From contig NZ_CP157197.1 of assembly GCF_039954865.1 (NCBI RefSeq), forward strand, positions 885,501 through 949,500: a stretch of DNA of 64,000 nucleotides, read 5' to 3'. Positions within the stretch are counted from its first letter, which is position 1. Each line of letters opens with the position of its first letter. The DNA comes from Rickettsia sp. Oklahoma-10. Lineage in GTDB: Bacteria > Pseudomonadota > Alphaproteobacteria > Rickettsiales > Rickettsiaceae. The notes below the pieces were generated by a model, which was given only the letters and a program-made list of their open reading frames with translations, made no database searches and had not been told where the DNA came from. The translations under genes were made by a program, and so were the position numbers. Shown one piece after another: positions 28,721 to 38,185 of the stretch.

Positions 28721-28927
28721 ATGAAGAAGTGGCAATTATCAGAAGCAAAGCAAAATTTAGAAAAGATAATAGATCATGTATTACAAGGTAAGGTGCATGC
28801 AATAGTAAAATCTAGTGGAGAAGTAGTATATCTAATCGCAGGTGAGAAAAATAATATGATAGCAGAGCAAGCAAAGGTAGGTTGTCAAGCAAATACAGAT
28901 TTAATAACTTCTGAAATATACAAGTAA
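28721..28927 (+). CDS. Phd/YefM-like antitoxin without an adjacent toxin
   Basis: A 68-residue protein: MKKWQLSEAKQNLEKIIDHV then GKVHAIVKSSGEVVYLIA. The order (trp-containing beta strand, AK helix, then IxxxGexVVyl strand) is the Phd/YefM N-terminal DNA-binding fold. A very good ribosome site (CCGGAGG) precedes it. It ends 2 bases before traU and no toxin gene is seen. It may be a relic of a toxin-antitoxin pair or a small operon regulator. Confidence 0.7.
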   Translation: MKKWQLSEAKQNLEKIIDHVLQGKVHAIVKSSGEVVYLIAGEKNNMIAEQAKVGCQANTDLITSEIYK

Positions 28928-28929
28928 TA

Positions 28930-29898
28930 ATGAAGTTAATAATGTTTATTATAATTATTTTGCTTGGTAATTATAGTTATGCATCGATTGGCTGCGTAGG
29001 AAGATTTGTAAATCCAATAACTGATATTTGCTGGAAATGTTTATTTCCAATTACTATCGGAGGAGTAAAAGTAGTGCCAAGCCCTATGGCTGATACTAAT
29101 AACCCAAGGCAAATAATTTGTTTTTGCCCTAAAGCCGGCATTCCTATGCCAATTCCTGGTATTCCAATTGGATTCTGGGAACCGGTAAGACTTGTTGATG
29201 TAACGAAATCTCCTATGTGTATGGTAAGCCTTGGTGGTATTAACCTTGGTACTAGCATGCAAAAAGGAGTTAAGGATGATATAGAGGGAAGTAGCTTTTA
29301 TCATGTACATTGGTATATATATCCGGTTATTTACTGGCTTGAGATATTACTTGATTTTGCTTGTTTAGAGATGTCACAAGTTGACGTAGCATATTTAACT
29401 GAATTTGATCTGTTATGGGGAGATGATGCTAAATCTGCAATATTAAATCCTGAGAGTTTATTATTTGGCAATATTGCAGCTCAAAGTGCATGTATAGCTG
29501 ATTGCATGAGCTCTAGTTCTGGTAGTCTTTCTAATGATGGGATGTTTTGGTGTTCAGGCTGTCAAGGTTCTCTTTATCCCTTTACCGGTACAACTAGCTC
29601 TTATAATGGCGGAGTTGGAACTTCTGCATTAATAGTAGCTAAATTTATGGCTAAGTTACATAGAGAATTATTACTCTGGGGCTATATGGGAAGAGAAGGA
29701 TTATGTGGTAAATATCCAATGCCAATAATCAAAAAGTGCCAATATAGACTGCAGATGACTTATCCTATAACGGAAATTCATTCTTGTAAAAAGATTGGTG
29801 AGACTGAAACTACCTGGCAGGGTGCACGCGAATTCCCAGTTAAAGGTGAGGATTTTGGTTATTTGATTTGGCGTAAACGCAGTTGCTGTCTCTTTTGA
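28930..29898 (+). CDS. traU: TraU, type-F transfer protein
   Basis: 322 residues with a signal peptide (IMFIIIILLGNYSYASIG) and many cysteines. Strongly conserved TraU motifs: GRFVNPITDICWKCLFPITI, CFCPKAGIPMPIPGIPIGFW, EPVRLVDVTKSPMCMVSLGG, YHVHWYIYPVIYWLEIL. Length is normal. It is periplasmic and needed for DNA transfer and mating-pair formation. Confidence 0.96.
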   Translation: MKLIMFIIIILLGNYSYASIGCVGRFVNPITDICWKCLFPITIGGVKVVPSPMADTNNPRQIICFCPKAGIPMPIPGIPIGFWEPVRLVDVTKSPMCMVSLGGINLGTSMQKGVKDDIEGSSFYHVHWYIYPVIYWLEILLDFACLEMSQVDVAYLTEFDLLWGDDAKSAILNPESLLFGNIAAQSACIADCMSSSSGSLSNDGMFWCSGCQGSLYPFTGTTSSYNGGVGTSALIVAKFMAKLHRELLLWGYMGREGLCGKYPMPIIKKCQYRLQMTYPITEIHSCKKIGETETTWQGAREFPVKGEDFGYLIWRKRSCCLF

Positions 29899-29942
29899 TT
29901 TTATAATGATGATGTAGAAGCTAAATTTACAAATATAGAGAT

Positions 29943-30377
29943 ATGCAATTTAACTTAAAGGCAATAATTTTAACTTGTTTACTAATATTAGGTGGAACAA
30001 GTTCTTTGGCACAACCAGAAGTATTATTACATAATATACTACAACCTAAATTAGAGCCTAACACATATAATAATATCTATATTTTTGTTTCATTTTCAAT
30101 GCCTGATTCAGCATTAAAGAGTTATTATATTGAAGCAGAACAAGAAGGAGCAAGACTTGTAATGCGAGGTCTAAAAAATAATTCTTTTTTAGAAACTAAA
30201 GCAAAAGCTAATGAAATTGGTATTAGCTTTGATATTGATCCAAATCTATTTGAGAAATATCAAATTACTTCTGTACCGATAGTAGTGATAGATAATAACC
30301 AAGGCAAAGTTAAAAAACTAGCAGGTCATATAGGATTAAATGATGCATTGCAGATAATGCAAGAGGAACAAATGTGA
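29943..30377 (+). CDS. trbC: TrbC, type-F pilus assembly protein
   Basis: 144 residues with signal peptide (LTCLLILGGTSSLA). The core IYIFVSFSMPDSALKSYYIE, GARLVMRGL and ITSVPIVVIDN is the TrbC/TraW-C thioredoxin-like pattern. It overlaps the traN start by 4 bases. Confidence 0.9.
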   Translation: MQFNLKAIILTCLLILGGTSSLAQPEVLLHNILQPKLEPNTYNNIYIFVSFSMPDSALKSYYIEAEQEGARLVMRGLKNNSFLETKAKANEIGISFDIDPNLFEKYQITSVPIVVIDNNQGKVKKLAGHIGLNDALQIMQEEQM

Positions 30378-32185
30378 GACAAAGTATTAATATTATTATG
30401 TTAGTTACTTTAGTGATGAATGCGATCAGTTCTTACTCTGCTACTATGGAGGATAGTTATAATAGTGCCAGACAGTATGAACACAGTATTAAGCTTGGTA
30501 ATCCTGATCAAATAGGCAATAAGATAATATTTGATAAAGAGGTAAATATATCAAATTTAAGTAAAATGAATGATCAAGACTTAACAAATCAAGGTAGTGT
30601 TATGTTAAATAACTCTGCACAAGGGCAATTACTGCAACAAAGTGAGCTGAAGAAAATAAATGCAATGCAAGAATATGACCTTAATCCTAACAATCCCGTA
30701 ATTAGTAATTCAGCTAAGATTGAGGCAGAGCCATTAAGGCATACAGAAGGGACTGCACTTAATGTTAGTGAAAAAGTAATTAAAACCAAAATTAATAAGA
30801 GTTGCTGTGAAGGGGTAGAATTTGAAATAGATGTTATCAGGAATCTTATACTAGATGCTGAATTAATAGATAAATGGGGTGATTGGCAAGATAAAGCAAT
30901 AGCATTTTCAGGTCTTGAGATAAGTAACAGTTATCGTCACTGGCTTTATCCTGTCTTTTGGAAGAAGAAAAGACGTTTAGGTAAGCGTAAAACAATATAC
31001 AGCATGCATATGCATAATAATCAGATCATAATGGAAGAAGTGAGAGCAGCAATTGCCGGTAAGTTAAATATTTCTCTTGATCATATTGATACATATATCG
31101 GCATTTCTCCTCAAGGAGAAGGAGCATTAACTGAAGCCTGGGATGGTGATATAGTAAAATGGGATAGATATGTTTTTACTTATAAATATCGTGATAAGAT
31201 TAAAGTATTTAGAGAAAAAGGTGAGTACTTCCAAATAGTAAATGAGCTTTCAGAAGCTTTAGTTGAGGAAAATGAATGCCATGAAATAAATCGCATATGT
31301 CTTGAAGCTGGTAATAAGTTGTTTTTTAATCAATATAATGTTAATCGTCCATGCTGGAGCGAGCAAATTAAATATCAATGTAGTAGTGAGCCAAAATATG
31401 GGTGTGATCATTTAAAGAAGCAAGGTTGTGAACTTGCAAGGAGCAATTGCATTAGGCAAGCTGCTAGTATCTGTTTGCAATGGCACAAAGATTACATATG
31501 CTCTAATGAGAAAAAAGAGCTTAGCTCCTCTATAGCAGGATCACAAATGTTTTGTTTAGGAGGGAATCGTCATACTGCAACTATTGTGCCAAATACTGAT
31601 ATGGGGAGTGTTGGGTATCTTGCAATGTTAAATGAAATGAAAAAAGATATGCAGACAAATCCGATTTCAGTATTTAAAGGTCATGCCAACAGTTGCCGCA
31701 AAACAAATATTGGCAATTTTCTTAATTGTTGCTCTGGATTCAAAGGTTGGGGTAAGGATTTAGGGCTGAGCCGGTGTAATGCAGAAGAAAAAGCCTTAGC
31801 CTTAAAAAGGGCAAAAGGTCAGTGTAACTATGTTGGGACATATTGTGCTAAGAAAGATAAAATATTTAAGACATGTATTACTAAAAAATCTACTTATTGT
31901 TGTTTTAATTCAAAACTTGCAAGAGTTTTTCAAGAGCAAGGAAAAAAACAATTAGCTATTAGTTTTGGCACAGGGCAGCAGGCTAATTGTCGTGGGTTTA
32001 CAGTAGAAGAGCTGCAAAGAATAGATTTTTCTAAATTTGATTTAGAGGAGCTATTTAGTGATTTACTTGATCATGCTAAAAGTAAAATAAATAAGAACTT
32101 TCCGCAGCAACTAAAAAACCAGATGCCTATAATGCAACAACAAAAATTTAATAATAATCATACTGATTCAAATTTATCCTATTAA
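30374..32185 (+). CDS. traN: TraN, mating-pair stabilisation protein
   Basis: 603 residues with signal peptide (IIMLVTLVMNAISSYSAT). The middle and C-terminal parts are rich in cysteines, e.g. NIGNFLNCCSGFKGWGKDLG and TYCCFNSKLARVFQEQGKKQ, both strongly conserved in TraN. In F plasmids TraN is an outer-membrane protein that contacts the recipient's surface. Length matches F TraN. Confidence 0.93.
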   Translation: MRQSINIIMLVTLVMNAISSYSATMEDSYNSARQYEHSIKLGNPDQIGNKIIFDKEVNISNLSKMNDQDLTNQGSVMLNNSAQGQLLQQSELKKINAMQEYDLNPNNPVISNSAKIEAEPLRHTEGTALNVSEKVIKTKINKSCCEGVEFEIDVIRNLILDAELIDKWGDWQDKAIAFSGLEISNSYRHWLYPVFWKKKRRLGKRKTIYSMHMHNNQIIMEEVRAAIAGKLNISLDHIDTYIGISPQGEGALTEAWDGDIVKWDRYVFTYKYRDKIKVFREKGEYFQIVNELSEALVEENECHEINRICLEAGNKLFFNQYNVNRPCWSEQIKYQCSSEPKYGCDHLKKQGCELARSNCIRQAASICLQWHKDYICSNEKKELSSSIAGSQMFCLGGNRHTATIVPNTDMGSVGYLAMLNEMKKDMQTNPISVFKGHANSCRKTNIGNFLNCCSGFKGWGKDLGLSRCNAEEKALALKRAKGQCNYVGTYCAKKDKIFKTCITKKSTYCCFNSKLARVFQEQGKKQLAISFGTGQQANCRGFTVEELQRIDFSKFDLEELFSDLLDHAKSKINKNFPQQLKNQMPIMQQQKFNNNHTDSNLSY

Positions 32186-32186
32186 A

Positions 32187-33089
32187 ATGATGAAGTGGCT
32201 AGTAAACACGATAACTAAATCATCACTAGCCATTACATCACTAGTAATTATTTTATTGTTACTAATCAATGATTGGTCAAATCACGCATTTGCTGGTACT
32301 ATAGACTTAAATGCTAATAGTATAAATAAAATGATAGGATTAGATTTAGCAAGCAACAATGAAGTAAAAGATAGCACTCAACCAAAAGGTTTTCTTTGGT
32401 ATAATGAGGATCATGCTTACAAGCCAGAAATATTAAAATTTTCTCAAGATCAAAAAAAGCAAGAGCCAGAACTTGAGCTTTATGATCAAAGGATAGAAGC
32501 TTTAAAGAAGGAATTTAATAGAGCTAAGCGTAAAGCCTTAGATGATCCTACTCTTGAAAATGTCATTATTGCTCAAAGGTTACACAAACAAATTTTAGAA
32601 AAATCATATAAATTTGCTACCATGTGGCAGCTTGCTACCTTACTTGATTATAGTCTTACAAACGAGAATATACCTGCAAATTCATTGCATAAAAAATTAT
32701 ACGAGATAAGACAAGATAAAGACAGCAGCCAAAAACTAAGATTTTTAGCTAAGAATTGGGGATTAATTCTGCAAGTAAATCAAGGATGTAATTACTGCCA
32801 GGCATTTATCCCTATTGTAAGAGAATTTGCAGATAAATATGGCTTTCAATTAATTTTTGTAAGTAATAGTGAAACTAGATTTCAAGGGATACCAACCATT
32901 AAAGATACTGGTTTGTTACAAACACTAAATCCTGCAAAGCTTGTACCGGTATTATATTTAATCGATAGCAGCGGCATACAAATATATCCAGTTGCAAGAG
33001 GAATTATTAGTGAAGATAAAATTGCTGAAAATATTTTATTGGTAATTCAGCACTATAATAGACTAAAGGTTAATGATTATGATCAGTAA
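32187..33089 (+). CDS. traF: TraF, thioredoxin-like pilus assembly protein
   Basis: 300 residues. An N-terminal hydrophobic leader ends DWSNHAFAG. The mature protein has a thioredoxin fold with QGCNYCQAFIPIVREFADKY, i.e. a CxxC motif retained, unlike F TraF. VPVLYLIDSSGIQIYPVARG is the cis-Pro region. A chaperone or disulphide role for the Cys-rich TraU, TraN and TraH is likely. It overlaps traH by 17 bases. Confidence 0.92.
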   Translation: MMKWLVNTITKSSLAITSLVIILLLLINDWSNHAFAGTIDLNANSINKMIGLDLASNNEVKDSTQPKGFLWYNEDHAYKPEILKFSQDQKKQEPELELYDQRIEALKKEFNRAKRKALDDPTLENVIIAQRLHKQILEKSYKFATMWQLATLLDYSLTNENIPANSLHKKLYEIRQDKDSSQKLRFLAKNWGLILQVNQGCNYCQAFIPIVREFADKYGFQLIFVSNSETRFQGIPTIKDTGLLQTLNPAKLVPVLYLIDSSGIQIYPVARGIISEDKIAENILLVIQHYNRLKVNDYDQ

Positions 33090-34413
33090 CAATAAGTTTA
33101 GAAGAGTAATCTACATAAAGCATGTGATGCATATTCTCATGATAATTTTATTGTTACAAACAACAACAACTTATGCTTGGGATTTACAGGATGTATTTCA
33201 AGGCATGAGCGTTAATGTCACTAAACCTGGTTCATATCAATCCCAAGCTGCCGGCTATTATTATGCAGCAGGAGGGTTATCTATTAGAACTAATAAAACA
33301 TCTTTTAATCCGATTTCTATTACCCCTCCCTCGTTAAACATGAGCTGTAGTGGTATAGATTCTTATCTTGGTAGTTTTTCGATTATTTCAGGTGAAGAGC
33401 TAGTTCAGCTAATGAAAAATATTGGTACGCAAGCAAAAGCTTATGCATTTTCATTGGGTCTTAAAACTTTTGCTCCACAAATAGAAAATGCCTTAAAAGA
33501 TTTAAGAAATCTTGCTATGGAAATGAATCAATTTGCTAAGGGCGATTGTGAAATGACTAAAGCTATTTTCGCTTCCATTTTGCCTAAAGATTCAGCCATG
33601 AGAGAATCAGTTTGCAGAGATTTACAATCCAGCTCTGGCTTTGATTATTTTGCTGCCGGCAAAAAATGTCGTAGTGATTTAGAGCAGAAACAAGCTTTAG
33701 CGAATATCCAAAATCAAGATCCAGAATTAATGCTGACAAATTATAATATTTTTATCAAGGCAGCAGAAAAAGCAGGAATCCCTGAAAATATGAGAAGTGC
33801 CATCATGTCCATGACTGGAACTATAATAGTTCGAGATAATAATGTATATTTCCTTGAGTCACTTGCTCAAGATGAAAAGAGCTGGATTGCTCATTTAAAA
33901 GGCGGAGAATCTGCCTCAATTTATACTTGTGATAATAGTAATTGTTTAAACCCAGATCTAAGACGTAATATTACTATTGTTCTAGATCAATCATATCAAG
34001 GCAAGGCTAAAACAAAACTAGATGAATTAAAGAGCAAACTTACAAGTAATAACGAGTTTAGTAATGCAGACATATCTTTCCTATCTTCAATAGGGGAAGC
34101 ATTTCCAATATATGATTATATTACTTTAGAAGCAATATCAGGAGTTACTATTTTAGATAGTTCTTCAGAATTAGTTGCTAGTTACAGTTTACTGCAGCAT
34201 TTAAAGGAAGTAACCTCAGAGGTAAGAAAAGCAGTTACTATGCTCAAATCAAAGCAAGTAGCAGATCATCATTTAACCGCTTACTTAAAAGCTTTAGATA
34301 GAGTGCAACTTTTTGCTCAAGAAAAATGGAGTAATATGCTAACAAGTAGTGATCAGATTGATAGAAGAGCAAGATTAATAGAACAACATTTAATCGCTAA
34401 AGAGAGGGCTTAA
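33073..34413 (+). CDS. traH: TraH, type-F pilus assembly protein
   Basis: 446 residues with a hydrophobic leader (MHILMIILLLQTTTTYAWD). Typical TraH stretches: YYAAGGLSIRTNKTSFNPIS, SCSGIDSYLGSFSIISGEEL, and ATLKSFAPQIENAL-like FAPQIENALKDLRNLAMEMN. C-terminal coiled coil. The Met 15 codons in may be the better start. Periplasmic. Confidence 0.93.
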   Translation: MIMISNNKFRRVIYIKHVMHILMIILLLQTTTTYAWDLQDVFQGMSVNVTKPGSYQSQAAGYYYAAGGLSIRTNKTSFNPISITPPSLNMSCSGIDSYLGSFSIISGEELVQLMKNIGTQAKAYAFSLGLKTFAPQIENALKDLRNLAMEMNQFAKGDCEMTKAIFASILPKDSAMRESVCRDLQSSSGFDYFAAGKKCRSDLEQKQALANIQNQDPELMLTNYNIFIKAAEKAGIPENMRSAIMSMTGTIIVRDNNVYFLESLAQDEKSWIAHLKGGESASIYTCDNSNCLNPDLRRNITIVLDQSYQGKAKTKLDELKSKLTSNNEFSNADISFLSSIGEAFPIYDYITLEAISGVTILDSSSELVASYSLLQHLKEVTSEVRKAVTMLKSKQVADHHLTAYLKALDRVQLFAQEKWSNMLTSSDQIDRRARLIEQHLIAKERA

Positions 34414-34490
34414 GTATAAATTAAAATTAGATGAGCAAGCAGATAAGCAGGTACAAAAATAAGCAAAGAAGATAAAAATATAAAAAGAAC

Positions 34491-37208
34491 ATGACAGATT
34501 ACGTAATACATACATTTGGTGGAGGAGATATATTATGGCAAGTTTTTAATGGCATAGGAAGAGTCTTTGCCTCAAATAGTGAGTATTTTACACCAGTAGG
34601 TAAATTTGCTTTGACAATTGGTGGAATTTGGGCAGCAACTCGTGCTATTTTTAGAGGTAATATTGGTATTTTTGCTATGGAATGGTTTTTTCCATCCTTA
34701 TTTATTTTTATCTTTTTATTTGCTCCAAAAGCAAATGTGTGGCTTAAAGATGAAATATCAATGCAGGCTCCTGTAAAAATTGATAATATCCCAGTAGGTA
34801 TTGCTTTTTTTGCTTCTATATCATCAAAAATAAGTTACTCTTTATCAGAGACGCTCGAAAAGCATTTACTTCCACCTGATGAAGGGTTATCAAGCAGGAA
34901 GAATGGGATTATGTTTGGAGCAAAAGCTATTGGTAAAATCAAGGACATTCAAATAGAGGATCCGGTAACTTTGACCAATACAAAAGAATTTTTAAGACAA
35001 TGTTTTATGAAACCTTATATAATTGGTAATATTTTAGGTAAAAAAGCAGAAGCACAAAGAGCAAGTGACATCATTGCTTTTATCGAACAAAATATGCCCA
35101 ATAATTTTGGTATTTATTATAAGGATCCAAGTAATTCTGCTATTTCTTTTAAAACCTGCAGGCAAGTAACTCCCTTGATTAAGGCAGCTATTAATAAAGA
35201 ATTAAATGATAGGTTATTAACTAAATTTGCAAATGGTATAGGCATTAGCTCTGATAGGCAAGAGATATTATCTAGCAGATTAAAAACTATGACCTCTGAT
35301 ACTCTAAAATATCTTAAAAAAGAACAAACAGATATTCATCAGTGGATGAGACAAGCAATGCTACTTAATGCTAATCGTGAAGCTTATGATGATTTAAGAG
35401 AAAAATTCTCACTTTCTAGAATATATCCTCAATTAGTTAGTATGAATGCGACCCGCGGGTTATTTCAGCAATCCTTTTCTTACCTGATTGCAGGAGAGAT
35501 GGCAGCAAATATCATGCCTATCTTACAATCAGTATTTTTTGCTTTGGTAATTTGTCTCATTTTCGTAGTATTTCCAATGTCAATGTTGCCCGGTGGTTAT
35601 ACTATCTTTAAAACTTGGATAACATTAATCATTTGGGTAACCAGCTGGCCAGTATTTTTTACTGTGATTCATTGTTTAGGGATGATTAGCCTAGCTGGTA
35701 AAGGCACAAGTCACTTTACTGGTTTAAATATCTTATCGCAAGGGAGTTTTTCAGAAATTCTGTTGCATGAGTTTGCAACATTTCAGATGTTAGCAGCTTC
35801 AGTTCCGATGTTATCCTGGGCAGTATTAAAGGCTTGTGCTCATGCAACTACTACTTTGGCCAATCAATTTTCTCCAGTACCGGTTGCAAGTAATATTGGT
35901 GCTAATATTGCTGATAATAACCTTGCTATGGATAATTATAGCATCGGTAATCGAACAATTGCCCAGCAAAATCTTACCCCAACTTTACAATTGGCAGGAG
36001 GAATTATTGATGATGGAGGAATGAGAGTAACCAGTACTGATAGTGGTAGACAAGTACTGACTCAAGCAGTAGACTCACTTGTTAATAACTACCGCTCTTC
36101 TAAATTATTACAGGATAGTTATCAATCTCAGTTTATGAGCTCACAAAGTTATCTTGACTCATTAAATGATAGATATAGTAATTTAACTACTACAGGTAAT
36201 TCTATGGCAACTGAGATAGGAAAAAGATTAAGCTATGAAGAAGCAAAATCTATAGGTATTACTGATAGCCAGTATCTAGCCTTGCAGCAGATGAATTCAG
36301 ATAGCATCGCTGCTACTGATCATACTGGTAGCAGTAATAGAAAGGGAACTAGTACTAGTGCAAATATAGGTTTAAATGTACCTAGCATAGGAGGAGTAAC
36401 AGTTCGAGCAGATAATGATCAAGGAAAAGAACGAGGAAAATCAGTAAATCAACAGCAATCATATAATGAAGCATTATCTAAGATTAAAAGTGCTACTAAA
36501 GATGGCAGATTAGGTCATACAAATAGTGATCTGCAATCACTTAGTAATAATCTTAATAGTAACTTCTCTGAGCAACAATCTGTAGGGCAAGAAATAACTA
36601 GAACTAAACAAAATATCGAGCAATTAAGCTATAACATGAACTATATAGCACAAAATTCTGCCTCTATTGATCGTAATTTAAATGAATCAGTATTAAATAG
36701 CATAATTGCCAAAAATATTCCTGGAGTAAGTAGCAAAGAGCAGGCTGCTATGTGGGCAAGTACTCACCAACAAGAAGCCGAACAAATCGCTTTAGATATA
36801 GCTAAAATCAATAATATTATACCGCAAGACTTAAGTTCTGTAAGTAGCATCAATATTCCATCTAAAGAAAACTTGCGATCAAGTTTTGATAAAAATACTA
36901 AACAGTTGAATGACCAAGCTGCTATTAGTAATATTGATGATAGAAGAAATGATGTTTATGATAAAAATGTAGAACAAATGCTAATTCAGAGTATAGATAA
37001 TAATGAAATAGAAAAAGTAAAGATTCTTGAGCAGTTATCTGATAAAGTAAAAGATAAGAAGGCACAAATTGAAGATGAATTTAATAAAACTCCTGAATCA
37101 ACGATTGTCAGAACTGGCCAGCAAATAGCAGATAATCTTGAAATAAGTAGCAAAGCGATCAAGAAAAGAAATATTAAATTACCAGGCCATAAAAATGAAA
37201 ATAATTGA
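34491..37208 (+). CDS. traG: TraG, mating-pair stabilisation / inner-membrane protein
   Basis: 905 residues. The N-terminal half has several membrane segments and the TraG_N pattern (FTPVGKFALTIGGIWAATRA near residue 35, then GGYTIFKTWITLIIWVTSWP). The C-terminal half is soluble, Gln/Asn/Ser-rich and coiled-coil-like, as in F TraG where it acts in entry exclusion and mating-pair stability. It overlaps the following TPR gene by 14 bases. Confidence 0.92.
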   Translation: MTDYVIHTFGGGDILWQVFNGIGRVFASNSEYFTPVGKFALTIGGIWAATRAIFRGNIGIFAMEWFFPSLFIFIFLFAPKANVWLKDEISMQAPVKIDNIPVGIAFFASISSKISYSLSETLEKHLLPPDEGLSSRKNGIMFGAKAIGKIKDIQIEDPVTLTNTKEFLRQCFMKPYIIGNILGKKAEAQRASDIIAFIEQNMPNNFGIYYKDPSNSAISFKTCRQVTPLIKAAINKELNDRLLTKFANGIGISSDRQEILSSRLKTMTSDTLKYLKKEQTDIHQWMRQAMLLNANREAYDDLREKFSLSRIYPQLVSMNATRGLFQQSFSYLIAGEMAANIMPILQSVFFALVICLIFVVFPMSMLPGGYTIFKTWITLIIWVTSWPVFFTVIHCLGMISLAGKGTSHFTGLNILSQGSFSEILLHEFATFQMLAASVPMLSWAVLKACAHATTTLANQFSPVPVASNIGANIADNNLAMDNYSIGNRTIAQQNLTPTLQLAGGIIDDGGMRVTSTDSGRQVLTQAVDSLVNNYRSSKLLQDSYQSQFMSSQSYLDSLNDRYSNLTTTGNSMATEIGKRLSYEEAKSIGITDSQYLALQQMNSDSIAATDHTGSSNRKGTSTSANIGLNVPSIGGVTVRADNDQGKERGKSVNQQQSYNEALSKIKSATKDGRLGHTNSDLQSLSNNLNSNFSEQQSVGQEITRTKQNIEQLSYNMNYIAQNSASIDRNLNESVLNSIIAKNIPGVSSKEQAAMWASTHQQEAEQIALDIAKINNIIPQDLSSVSSINIPSKENLRSSFDKNTKQLNDQAAISNIDDRRNDVYDKNVEQMLIQSIDNNEIEKVKILEQLSDKVKDKKAQIEDEFNKTPESTIVRTGQQIADNLEISSKAIKKRNIKLPGHKNENN

Positions 37209-38184
37209 GAAAAAATTTATGCAAAACATCGAAAAATTAGCATTCATATTTATCTTATCATTAATATTTTTCAGTAGTGCTTTTGCAGAAAACTTGATCA
37301 ATCCTACTAATGCAAAACAACAACAAATCGAGCAACAAAGCAAAATTCAGGATTCAAATATTTTAGCTGAAGAATATTTAAATATTGGTAAATCTTTTTA
37401 TAAATTAGGAAAATATCAAGAAGCAATAAAAAATTTTGATCTTGCACTAAAATATAATTTGCATTTTGCGGTAGCATATAATAATAAAGGTAATTCTTTA
37501 AGTAATTTAGGAAAGCATCAAGAAGCAATAGAAAATTGTGATCTTGCCTTAAAATATAACCCAAGATATCCAGAAGCATATTATAATAAAGGAATATCCT
37601 TAATGTCTTTATGGCAACATCAAGAAGCAATAAAAAATTTTGATTTAGCTATTAAATATAAATCAGATTATGCAGATGCTTATAACAACAAGGGTGCAGC
37701 TTTAATAAACTTAGGAAAATATCAAGAAGCAATTGAAACCTGTGATATAGCTATAAAATATCAGCCCCATTGTGTAGAAGCATACTATAACAAGGCTATC
37801 TCTTTAAACATATTAAAAAAATATCATGAAGCAATAGAGAATTGTGATTTAGCAATCAAATATGATCCTACTTATACAGCATCATACTTAGAAAAAGGAA
37901 TAGCTCTTAGAAAATTAGGTAAATATCAAGAAGCAATTAATAGCTATGATCTAGCTATTAAGTATAAATCTGATTATGCTGAAAGTTACTTAGAAAAAGG
38001 AATTACATTGATTAGCATGGGAAAAGAAAAAGAAGCTAAAGTAAATTTTCACTTAGCTCTTAAATATAAACCTAATCTTATGACAGAATATACAGAAATA
38101 ATTAAAGCTTTAAGAAAACTAGGTAATGATCTTATGGCTGACGAGTTTGAAGAAAAATTAAAGATAATGCAAGATAATTTGTAA
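37195..38184 (+). CDS. Secreted TPR-repeat protein between traG and traD
   Basis: 329 residues with a signal peptide (IFILSLIFFSSAFAEN) and about seven 34-residue tetratricopeptide repeats of the form YNNKGNSLSNLGKHQEAIEN, DLALKYNP. The Met nine codons in may be the start. Repeats are very similar to one another, implying recent expansion. Probably periplasmic and a protein-binding scaffold; its position in the tra operon suggests a role with the transfer apparatus. Confidence 0.85.
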   Translation: MKIIEKKFMQNIEKLAFIFILSLIFFSSAFAENLINPTNAKQQQIEQQSKIQDSNILAEEYLNIGKSFYKLGKYQEAIKNFDLALKYNLHFAVAYNNKGNSLSNLGKHQEAIENCDLALKYNPRYPEAYYNKGISLMSLWQHQEAIKNFDLAIKYKSDYADAYNNKGAALINLGKYQEAIETCDIAIKYQPHCVEAYYNKAISLNILKKYHEAIENCDLAIKYDPTYTASYLEKGIALRKLGKYQEAINSYDLAIKYKSDYAESYLEKGITLISMGKEKEAKVNFHLALKYKPNLMTEYTEIIKALRKLGNDLMADEFEEKLKIMQDNL

Positions 38185-38185
38185 T

